Source: Cristatella mucedo
Taxonomy: Eukaryota > Bryozoa > Phylactolaemata > Cristatellidae
Direction of reading: 5' to 3'
NCBI GenBank assembly: GCA_009760855.2
Contig: WPIO01000034.1
Span: 774,501 to 838,500, forward strand
Length of the DNA stretch: 64,000 nt
Of this stretch, positions 32,141 through 42,000 are shown piece after piece. Each line of letters starts with the position of its first letter. Within the stretch, counting starts at the first letter, position 1. A model generated the notes under the pieces. That model made no database searches. It was given only the letters and a program-made list of their open reading frames with translations, and was not told where the DNA came from. Made by a program: the position numbers and the translations under genes.

Positions 32141-33030
32141 AACTAAGGCGATATTGCAACCGTCCATTGTCCGTGCCTTAAAAACAGTCCAAAATGGAAT
32201 GGCTGTCAGCCTATTTTGGTCACTATTGACGCCCTGACGACGACAGCATTAGGCGACGTCTTTTCGGGAAATGGACCGAAGTCGGTTGCAAAAAGGCCGA
32301 GAGCCACTGGAATTGCTGTCGAGAATCGTAAACAAGACGTCACTTTCTGTGAAGCGCGTCACTCACTATGATATTTCAGGCAAGTTCTAACTCCCTGCGT
32401 GTCGCCGTCGAATTGAGCTGAGGGGGCGGGTCGTGCTGCTAACAGTTTGGAGGAGTGTGACCGAGCCGTCGACGTGTGACGGCAATAAATACGGGAGGCT
32501 TCCAAGCGTTATAGATTTTCGCAGATTTGTTATACGAAAGTGCTGCTGGAGACCGGAAGCCTTCTGATGCGGGCCTAGAGTTACACACTTGAACTAAGTG
32601 TCTCGTCCGTGTGCCTTAGGTCCTTGCACAGGTTAAATTGTGTACTCGTAAACCATGTCTCTGGAGGCCTAAGCGCAAGGCACACTGAGGTTATCACCGC
32701 CGCTGCGTCGATGGCTGCCTGCTGCAGCTGCGGTTTACTGCCTCGAGCATTATAACTGAAGCGACCTGTGGATAGATTAACTTTTCCAGCCAGTGTCAGT
32801 CTTGATTGTAGTTTATGTGCAGCGCTTGCTGCCCTTGCTCTGCGACGCACGAGTTCATGCTAACTTCCATGAAATCTAGATCTGATGCGACTGGGGCGCC
32901 ACCTGCTTCAAGCCACTTCGGTCGCCCAAGAATTGAGAATTTGATGTCAGTGGCTCAAGGAATTCCTACATTGCCGAAGTCTGAAATCGTGCCTATCGCA
33001 TCCATGAAGTCAGCTAGTGGACTCACCAAT
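32141..33030. other. Unassigned region
   Basis: No repeat family recognised. Open frames 32581-32850 (minus) and 32815-33045 (plus) overlap each other; neither has a known motif. AATAAA occurs at 32484 in a GC-rich context. Confidence 0.35.
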
Positions 33031-33039
33031 ATACTAATA

Positions 33040-33182
33040 ACATAATTCATTCGTATAATGCCCTAAGAGAGCTTAATCTCTATCCAGGCGCTTCACTTAG
33101 GCCACTGGGCTGGAACCCACGACCTCGGTCTTCAATGGCGAGCATCTTGACCCTGTGGCCACACCAGGGCTCTAAGAGAGTG
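33040..33182 (-). repeat. SINE-B copy
   Basis: Minus orientation: AATTCATTCGTATAATGCCC, AGAGAGCTTAATCTCTATCC, AGGCGCTTC, then the antisense head GGCTGGAACCCACGACCTCG and CGAGCATCTTGACC. Confidence 0.65.
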
Positions 33183-33283
33183 ACTGAAGTCTTCCGTTCA
33201 CCATAGGCAATTAGCCGCCTTAGCTACCGCTATTTCATCTCATTCTCTCTCACCCCTATTTCATCTCACTCTCTCTCCCTCTT

Positions 33284-33284
<1 letters not shown>

Positions 33285-33334
<50 letters not shown>

Positions 33335-33344
33335 TGCACTCCTT

Positions 33345-33404
<60 letters not shown>
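33285..33404. repeat. (CT)n microsatellite, interrupted
   Basis: Two (CT)n runs (33287-33330 and 33349-33404) separated by ATCATGCACTCCTTCCTT. Confidence 0.95.
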
Positions 33405-33406
<2 letters not shown>

Positions 33407-33674
33407 CGTGCCCGGTGCAGTAGGCTCGCCTTCTCCAGGCACGGCTGACTCTTACAGGAAACTGTGTCGGAGTCCTCCTCGTTCTAGTAAAACAAAAAAT
33501 GCAAGATGTCCTGTCGCATTTGGATAAAGCCGTTAGTTGGAGATGCAGCTGAACCAGCATACCACTTGTTGGTGAATGGATTGTGCTGCAGCAATAGCAG
33601 CAGCCACTCGGATTGTAATCTAGGATAAACAGAGCTGCCGAGGCATTAGCATGCTGTCGTGATGCTGCCCTAGT

Positions 33675-33842
33675 TTGGCCCAGGGATTTAAGGTGCTCAT
33701 CTTTAACGACCAAGGTCATTGTTCTTGCCTTACACTATCGAGGTCGTGGGCTGGCACCGTGTGGCATATGTGATGCACCTGTATAGAGATCTCATTCCCT
33801 TAGGGTGCTATGCAAATGAAAGAAATCTATATTATTTTATCG
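33675..33842 (+). repeat. SINE-B copy with internal duplication
   Basis: TTTAAGGTGCTCATCTTTAA, a second GAGGTCGTGGGCTGGCACC, TGCACCTGTATAGAGATCTC and GGGTGCTATGCAAATGAA. The stretch around GGTCATTGTTCTTGCC is extra relative to other copies. Confidence 0.6.
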
Positions 33843-33844
33843 TC

Positions 33845-35750
33845 AGTTCGGTGGCTGCGATAGGCAGCATCGCACAAATGCAGCAGTTTCAGCTATCGAT
33901 TCTCAAGCAAGCCATCATCAGTCGAGAGGGCAAGCAACGGTCAAATGCAATTCCCTTGCTTCCCAGCAGTTGAGTGGCCACTGATGTACACACAGTGGTA
34001 ATGGAGCTCCTGGCCACTTAGCCGTTGGCATAAATTACATTACCTCATGGTCATTGTTTAATGCCAGTAATCATCTGTTGCTGTCAAATAGAAATGTCAA
34101 CGTTATGGATGTGGACTTCTTTATCTGTTAAGGTATGAGCTAACTTAGTTGCTGCTGTGTTCGGCTGCTATCGGCATACATTCGTGCATTGGTGAGGCAA
34201 CAACTAGTCGCTACCTGCGATTCCAAGGCTCAGGGCTTAACCGGTATTTGTCACGTGTCGGCAGAGACTAGCACCATTATAAGCGCTGTGCTTGCAGCTT
34301 ATTTCTATTCGGCCGCATCCCGAGTTCATTACCAAGAGCAGCAATACAAGTAATGAAACCTACTTTCTGTACCACAAACTATAGACTATATTGCATTCTA
34401 GTATTTGGGGCTGTGTTTGGCTGCATGTTTTGCTGACCGTTATTTTGTCACATCTTCGTAAGATTAGGGTCATGTATGTGGGCATGTTTTCTTAATGCAG
34501 CTGTTGTGCTTGCTACAAGCTCGATGTATGCACTTTGTTCACGTCGATTTGTGTACTACTCCATTTTATCAGCATCTTTTCACTAATAATTTCCACCTAT
34601 TCCTTCTATAACTGCCTTCCACGGTGCTGTCTGTCTGTGAACGGTAGCAATCTTGGTTTGAGCAGCAAAAAAGGGCGAATTTTCTGCTGCATATTTGGTG
34701 CTAAATTTTATGCACAGAGGAAACAATTTAAAAATCATTTTCCCTGATGGCCAATTAGAGCAAGGTCCAATGCAGCACCTCTATGTGTAGTATGTAGTTG
34801 AAATAAAGCATTAGCAAAACGTGGGAACATGGGTTTAGTAAGAATATAGCTCCGTCGTGCATGTTTGCTGGAGAGGGCAAACGTGATGCAGGAAATAAAA
34901 GTCCGAACCCTGAGAAAGTCATCCTGGAATTTATAATCCAAGCTGAACCTGCTGGTTAAGAAGTTGCTTTTGCACAAAAGTGAGAAGTTCGGACCAGTAT
35001 TTGCAGTTGAAGGGAGGCAGTAGGTGTGACCAATACTGCTGCTGCTGCATATCTTGCATGCGAAAATAGATGGACTGTGGCCAAAGGCAGAGCAACAAGA
35101 GTGACAAGGAACACGATTGCAGATTTACGTGGTGTATTTTGCAAGCACTCGTCTCAAGCCATCATCATCAGACGAGCACCGAACGACTGGGACAAGGTTG
35201 AGCACTTTGACTTGGGTAGGGACGAGAGGGAGGGCCAGCAAGCCTTGGCCCTCTCTCCGTCCTTGAACCACCCCCTTCCTATGAGTGGCAAGGTCGAACT
35301 GGAGCCCAGTCTTTGTCTTAATCCCGGCCACGCCTGTCACGGATGTCATGCAGCCATCTCAGCTGCCAAGCTGCTGTCATCGTCAGCTTTTCTCATTCCA
35401 TTTTCGGCACCACTGAGCAATGCTCCGACTGAATTAGCTACTTCTTTGGCCGCATTTTATTGCTCAAGAGATGACAGGGGTGCACCCTCTATGGAACCCC
35501 TGCTATGCCTGGGAGAGCTAGCAGCAGCAGCAGACTTAGCAACAGACAAGCTTCTCCATTCGTCACTGCTGCCTGCAGTGCCTGTGGGTGCTCTTTGCCT
35601 AGGCATGCCCGGGCTTGCCTGACCACCTCGAATTGCTGGGCTCGAATGCTGAAGACCGAGTCAGGAGAGCAGCTAGCTGCTTTAGCGTCACTTTTTGGGT
35701 AGAAGCATGGCAAAAGAGCTATTTTTAGCAGTGTTGCTATTACCACATTG
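33845..35750. other. Unassigned region with one long open frame
   Basis: An open frame at 35026-35622 plus (198 codons) is the longest in the window outside microsatellites. It has no recognisable domain, a compositionally mixed sequence and no good Kozak or splice context. The opposite strand at 35489-35746 is also open. Upstream (33845-35020) nothing was recognised. Confidence 0.3.
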
Positions 35751-35754
35751 CACC

Positions 35755-36135
35755 ACTTCTAACCAACCTGCTTAGAATTCCCGTCAAGCAGAATGTCGAC
35801 TTCAAGGTTTTGTCACCCACTTTGAGGTCCCTCTAACATTTTACCCAGCCTACCTATCCGAACTACTTCCCAATCAGGCTAGGCATTGCACATACTAGGC
35901 ATATTCCATAGGCTAGGCATATGTCATAAGCCTAGTCATATCACATTGTCTAGGCATCACACCATATACCTGCTCCTGGCTCGAGTCGTCTAGCTACTCT
36001 CCAACCAACCTCAAATCCTTTGAAGACCGTGCCTTAGTTTATATGCTCCCAAAGCCGGCAACTCATCCAACTGACATGCCGACATTTCCTAACGTGACCA
36101 AATTTAAAAACAAGCTTAAACATGCTTGTTCCTCA
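35755..36135 (+). repeat. LINE 3' ORF fragment
   Basis: Nucleotide-level match to 17160-17440: CCCGTCAAGCAGAATGTCGA, CTTCAAGGTTTTGTCACCCA, ACCTCAAATCCTTTGAAGAC, TATGCTCCCAAAGCC. Frames are broken. Confidence 0.65.
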
Positions 36136-36169
36136 GCATTTGCCGTGGGCTTCCTTTGTAGCAATATAG

Positions 36170-36862
36170 ATCTATGTGTATAGATATATGTATTGCCTAG
36201 AGCACCGCAGTTACCACATCACACCATTTCTCGCCGACCTGTACTGGCTCCCAGTCAAGCAGCAAATCGAATTCAAGGTTCTGTCACTCACTTTTAGGTT
36301 CCATCATTCGTTAGCTCCAGCCTACATATCAGATCTACTGCCCCACCAGGCTAAGCATCGTACCACCTACTTTCAAGAATCTAATTGCTTACCTACACCT
36401 CGTAAGTACCTCAAATTCTTTGGAGACTTTCCCTTTGAAGACTTTCCCTTTGGAGACTTTCCCTTGAAGCTCCCAAAGCCTAGAACTCACTCACGACTTG
36501 CGCCACAACATCCCCTGACCACATTATAAAGAAGTTTGAACGCATCTATATTTATAACACCATTTAGTGGGTCCATGGGATTCGTCTTTTGTGTGCTTAT
36601 GCATGCTGCCACTAACCATATTTACATGCTGACCATGGGCATGTCACCCCCTAGCCATGTTTTGCTTGTTGTAATTGAGCATTCTACCATTAACTATTCG
36701 ATTGATCGTGCTTCCTTTGCAGCAAATACCAAGTGCCTAGTTAGAGATTAAGTTATCTGAGAGCTCAACACAAATGTATTACGATTAGAAAGAGATTTAG
36801 CTTTCGTAGGGTGCTACACTAATGTCTTATTATTAATAATAATATTATTATTATCATTATTG
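36170..36862 (+). repeat. LINE 3' ORF end, UTR and doubled tail
   Basis: Reads HITPFLADLYWLPVKQQIEF, KVLSLTFRFHHSLAPAYISD, LLPHQAKHRTTYF, with an 18-bp unit (GACTTTCCCTTTGRA) repeated three times at 36425-36470. It then has the 3' UTR phrases GCATGCTGCCACTAACC and two stem-loop tails in series (36715-36780 and 36785-36860) before (ATT)n. Confidence 0.8.
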
Positions 36863-36994
36863 ATATTATGCATAAGAACCTGAGTTTTGAGGTCTGTATC
36901 GGATGGTAGGGCTGAACTGTGATATCTTAAAATTGATCATCCAGCTTTACTCCAGCCCAATTGAGGGGAGCCAAATGCAGTGAAGGGTGACCTG

Positions 36995-37135
36995 ATCCAC
37001 CTGATCCTGCTCCTGGGATCCTGCTCATGGGATCCTGCTGCTGGATTCCTGTTCCCGGATCCTGGTCCCGGGATTCTGGTCCCGGGATCCTGCTCCTAGG
37101 ATCTTGCTTCTTGGATCCTGCTCCTCGGATTTGGG
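36995..37135. repeat. 15-bp minisatellite of the GGGATCCTGCTCCTG type
   Basis: About nine diverged units such as CTGGGATCCTGCTCC, ATGGGATCCTGCTGC, CCCGGATCCTGGTCC. GGATCC recurs at multiples of 15 bp. The phase keeps frames open on both strands, but no gene is implied. Confidence 0.88.
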
Positions 37136-37237
37136 GGCAGGGTTGCAGTGGCAGCAATGGCAGTAGACATACAAGGCAGTTGATGGAAATAAGAATTATG
37201 GTTTGCCACTCTACAATGGCCGATCAAAATCAGTGTG

Positions 37238-37390
37238 AGGCTTAGCTTATTTTACAGCATTATTTAGCAACAAAAGAGCATTAATGGCTACCAACCCCAC
37301 ATGCAGTGGGCCATAATGGATTGCCTGCGGCAGGAGAACCCACGACCAGGATTATGAAGTGCAAACCTTACCCAAGCAAAAAGTTTCAGT
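37238..37390 (-). repeat. SINE-A copy, diverged
   Basis: GCTTATTTTACAGCATTATT, AAAAGAGCATTAATGGCTAC, CACATGCAGTGGGCCATAAT, GGAGAACCCACGACC. Old copy with a decayed head. Confidence 0.5.
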
Positions 37391-37394
37391 CATA

Positions 37395-37480
37395 ATAGTA
37401 ATAATATTAACGATTATGTCATTTGTATACCACCTTAAGAGAACTTAATCTCTATTCAGGGACTTTACAACTTGCCGAAA
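37395..37480 (-). repeat. SINE-B or LINE tail, truncated
   Basis: CATTTGTATACCACCTTAAG, AGAACTTAATCTCTATTCAG, GGACTTTACAACTTG. Only the 3' stem-loop part is kept. Confidence 0.5.
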
Positions 37481-37677
37481 GAGAAATAAAATACATATTA
37501 TGCTAATGCACCTATACCTTTATCAACTCAATGTATGACCAGGGGTAGCGTGCCATTCCACCGAATTCCGGAGCTCCCTGTCTTTAACTCTGGAACTTAG
37601 CTCTTGCTTTTTCTGGGATGCTGAAAATCTGCTGAAAATCACTTGCCAATGCTGTCATGTATGATCTGAGTTCATTG

Positions 37678-38070
37678 CTAAGGCGAAACACAACAGAAGC
37701 CAATGCTAGTAGGCACTTCATGTTTTACTTGGCATGTTTCTATCAAGAGCTCACTGTAGCAAATGTCCTGCAGTTGACCAGGCAGTAAGGACTGCTGTAC
37801 AGTTGGGGCATCCTGACCTTGAGCCAGATCTGAGAGCTTGTCTGTACAGTCATTCCTGACCACTTCACGCTTCGACTTTCGTGGCTTCATTCTGTCGAGG
37901 TTTTTTGAAATACATGTATATTCATTAAAAACTTGATCAAGATAGTGAAAAGGATACAGTTCGTTGTCTAAGTCAATCATGCACCCCAGCATTGCAATTG
38001 CAATTAAAATAATTGTATGTATGGAATGCAGAATAAGACGACGATGCATCGGTTGAAGATACTGCATCAC
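37678..38070 (-). other. Unrecognised open frame, 130 codons
   Basis: Protein begins MMQYLQPMHRRLILHSIHTI and has a hydrophobic stretch near residues 14-32 (LHSIHTIILIAIAMLGCMI), then a basic RMKPRKSKREVV segment. No family recognised. It lies just left of a DNA-transposon terminus (38270-38517), so a transposon-derived fragment is possible; so is chance. Confidence 0.3.
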
Positions 38071-38269
38071 CTGAAGACTCTCCTACTGAAGTCGTGCCTT
38101 CAGAGGAGCAGTAACCTTGCTCTCTTCTTTGCCGTGCTGCACATCTCTTCATCCTAATCGCTTCATCACCAAAAGCACTATTTTTATAGCCTCATGTTTG
38201 TGTGCAAGAATTGTGTGTGTTTGCAATTAAATGTACAATGATAATAATACCATGTAAGTAACCTCTAAT

Positions 38270-38517
38270 ATGACTTATTTTCTCTTAGTTTGTCTAATAT
38301 CTTTGGTAATAAGAGTGTAGTGGTGACTAAAAAGGTGTTATTTCATGTCCAGAGGGCTCTAATAATGTGAAAACCGTATTTAGAGGGCCATAAACAGGTC
38401 TTCTATGCTCTAACTACGAAAGTATTTGATTTATAAATAAAGAATCCTACTTCGCGAAAATTCACCTATTGCGATAGTGTCTGGAATGGATTAACCGCGA
38501 TAAGCGAGGGTCGACTG
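38270..38517. mobile_element. Terminal part of a DNA transposon or MITE
   Basis: Ends (read on the minus strand) with CAGTCGACCCTCGCTTATCG, CGGTTAATCCATTCCAGACA, CTATCGCAATAGGTGAATTT. The subterminal text TTCTATGCTCTAACTACGAA and CCAGAGGGCTCTAATAATG belongs to a repeat type I know from many animal genomes, with TCGCGG-type inverted repeats that suggest a pogo/Tigger-like element. The partner terminus and a target duplication were not found. Confidence 0.5.
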
Positions 38518-38647
38518 TGGACGTCCATACACACTTCTTGACGACGTCTGGTTGGCCGGCACGGCAGCAAACTGGTCGCCCCCTGAATTTGAGATGGCAA
38601 AAGCGACAGCGATCACAATGCTCTACTGAGTTGTAATATTTCCCGCT

Positions 38648-38800
38648 TTACCAGCCTCATTTGTACATCAGCTGAAGTGCCTCAACCACCATCGCCAGTG
38701 CTTGCAGTGGTCGAAAAAAGGATCGCCCACTACAGGATTTGAACCCACGACCTTGGCGGCGAAGAGCCAGTGCCTTAGCTCCTGGGCTGTCACCGCGCCC
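38648..38800 (-). repeat. SINE-A copy adjoining an exon
   Basis: CAGCCTCATTTGTACATCAG, GCTTGCAGTGG, AAAGGATCGCCCACTACAGG, ATTTGAACCCACGACCTTGG, CCAGTGCCTTAGCTCCTGGG. Its head ends about 15-20 bp before the acceptor of the coiled-coil exon at 38819. Confidence 0.65.
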
Positions 38801-38818
38801 TTGCCGCTCTTCTTTCAG

Positions 38819-39011
38819 ATCTTGGCGGTCGCCTGCAAGTGGAGCTCGAGAAGGATTTCGTCGCATCAACGAACGAAGCAGTCCAGAGGGCAGTCACGGC
38901 TGCCGAGCAGCGTGCGGCCAGGGAGCTGCAGGCCGCTCTGCGCAGACAGAAGGAAGCTCTGGACGAGGCGGCCAGGGTCGCCGCTCTGGCCGCAAAGAGT
39001 TACTACGAAAA
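38819..39011 (+). CDS. Coiled-coil gene, internal exon a
   Basis: Acceptor CTTCTTTCAG|AT, then [63 protein letters not shown], and donor AA|GTAGGC. The frame is open across the whole exon and stops just past the donor, as an exon should. It starts in phase 1 and ends in phase 2. Confidence 0.75.
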
Positions 39012-42000
39012 GTAGGCGGTAGTAGCTGCCAGTAGCCGGCTGTGGCGCCAGCCCGGCGAGGTTGTCCGGCCACACGGCAGCCCCTCATCCCGGTCACGTG
39101 ACCGCTCGGCTCATGCTCGGCAGTCTGCTCATTTGCATGGCCTTTCGCTTTGGGCCACGGGCGAGTGTGTGGCATCCATGTGCACTGCCACGAGTGGCTT
39201 GCTGCCAACACCGAATGACTTATTAGGTCAGGACTCAAGCTAAAGAAGTACCGGCCGATGCACGGCACGTCACATTCACGTCTCGGTCACTTGGCATACT
39301 TCAGAGAACAACGAAGTGAGACTGTCGTTGGCCCAAATGGCTGCTCGCATGCAGAATGTCAAACGAAGAGTGTAGGGCATTGTTTTCCTTTAGTAAGCAG
39401 CTTGCAGCTATATCGTCGGGCGTTCAAGGCTCGCCTATGTGCCTGGAGCACTTTGGCTGTGAAACAAAGAACTTACTACTTACCTGATTTGGTCAGTATA
39501 ATCTGCGTGGAAAAGTGGCATCTGCCAATGATGAGTGTCAGCTAGTGTAAATATGCTATCGAGACTGAAGAAATGCAAACATTCTAATGATAACAATGAA
39601 GGATATTGATAGTAATGATATTATTAGAAAACTTATTGAGAGCTCTGAGAGAACATAATCTCATTCTAGGTACTTCGCTAATGCTGGGTAGGAAGCATGT
39701 CAATTGGTTATCAATAGCACGGTCAATTTCAGCTCGTGCTAGCATGCATCGGAGACAGACGGAGCAAACGCCATGAGGAGCAGAAAGGTTTGAAGAATCT
39801 TTCTAGCTATTTTGTCATCGTGAAATTTCGTGACGTCATATGGAAGTGGGTTACAAATAAAAAAATAATTCATTTTGTATATCGGCCAAAGAGAACTTTA
39901 GAAAAAATCAAGAGCACGGAAGAACTTATTCTGGTGCTTCACATGTGCCATCGGCTCGAGCCAGCAACATCGGCAATCAAATACATTCACCTTGACCTTG
40001 GTCAGGGCAAGGACCTTAACCACTGGGTCAAACCAGCGTGGCGATACAGGTATTGTGAGCTCACGGACCGATGTATAGACCAGCTTTGCCGTGTTATCCT
40101 TATTTAAATAAGCTAAAATTTTTACTTTGTTATGGAGCTGAAAGTAGGCAGTTGTTACTGTGGAGCAGGTGAGGTCATGTAGCAAAGTAAAAAGAAATAC
40201 TAGCTGATTCAACAGCCCCTTTTACATAGCAGCAGAAGAGCGTTGAATGCTATCACCACTGCTTGCAGCAGCAATAAAGGATCGCTCACTGCGGGATTCG
40301 AACCCACGACTCGGGACCAAGGTCGTGAAAAGCCACCGCCTTACCTAGTGTGCCATCACGGCTCACCATTTTGGAACTGGACATCCAAATTCCCTTCACT
40401 GGCTATAGTAGATATACTTGCCAAGCCAATTTTGACGATTAGATTTTCCAATTTCCAAGTAGCTTGAGGTTTTCCCATAATTAGGAAGTTGGTTTTATTG
40501 TCATTTAAGCAAGTTCGAGCCTCAGCATACTGCAAGGGAGTCGAGTTCGAGGTTCTGAAAGACAGGGAACGATCAGAGCACAGGGATACAGCCGTGCATC
40601 ATGTGCACTAAAGTGAAGCCCCGATTATTCTCTGAGTTTATGCTTTCAAGAGGTAGAGTTCAAAATGAGAAATGAGTGAATATAAAACAGATCTTGTAGC
40701 TACACCATGCTTCAAAGGCTCATAGATAACGGTTGACTGTTGAACTCTTGCTATGAAATCTGTCAGTGAGAAAGAGCCTAGAGCTGTGTGTTGCAGTACT
40801 AGTGAGTGGCTCATGTGATACGATCTCATGAAGAGATTTCGGATCAATGGTGCTAACAGCTGTCAGGAGATCCATTAGGACTTACAAAGAGACTACTGCA
40901 TGCTGACCCTGTGCATGTCACCCTTAACCATATTATTCATTTTGTTTGTTTTTCAAGCATGATTTTACTTACCATTCAATTGCATGTCCCTTTGCAGCAA
41001 ATGTAAAGCACCTAGAAAGAGATTAAGTTCTCCGGGGGCACTTTATCAAGTGCATTATTATTATTGTTATTATTATAACTCAAGTTAGCATTTATAGTAA
41101 GGTCTTGATACACTCATTGTGCACATCATTCCTTACTCTGCTGAAGGTATATGCTCAAAAGCCTGTCAGGAACTTGCTAGTTTTGAATTGTTGATATATG
41201 AGTTCAGCTGGTCTGTTCTTAATTGTTCAAGTGTCTTTGATGGAAGGGGCAACATGAAAATTCGACAAAAGTTGCTTAAATTCCCATGATCTAGTGTCAA
41301 CTCCTTAATGAAGTGCAATAACAGCCTCTTGTATTAATGTTTAGTAAGAGCTGAGGTTAAGATAATTCTCCTTGCATTAGTTAAGTAGGGCAGCAGCAAA
41401 TCGTGACTTCTCAGTGGGAGAACTCTAAGCCTGTGGTCTAAATGACAGCTAGTGATCTTCTTAGACTTGTAGATAGACATCGAGATGAGGTTAGTAGTGG
41501 TAGGCTTCAAGGTGGCCGGTAAAGTAGAAAAGGAATAGAGATCCATGATTCCGACTGGGTATATTACCTTGCGGTGGACTCTCTGATCCTTCTTGGTTTG
41601 CTCTAGGGGTAAGATGCTCGCCTTCAACGACCAAGGTCGTGAGCTTGAGCCCTGTGATATATGCAATGCACATGGATAGAGACTTAAGTTATCTCGGGGT
41701 GCTATACAAAGGATATATATATATATACATATATATATATATGCATATATATATATATATACATATGTATATATACTTATATATATGCATATATATATAT
41801 ATATATATATATGTATATGTATATACATATACATATGTATATGTATATATGGTAACTTGCTGAGAAAGAGCTAGAAAATGAATCGCTAGATTGTCGAAAG
41901 GATCGAGAGGTCAGAGGTCAGGTGCTGACTGAGAGCAGTATGAGATGATGTTCGGCTGACATCGGCTTTTTTTATCGCTCATCTCTGATTTTATTATATT

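Noticed and set aside
35026-35622. A 198-codon single-exon gene
   Set aside because: No motif, no promoter or splice context, and the opposite strand is open over part of it. Kept only as an unassigned open frame.
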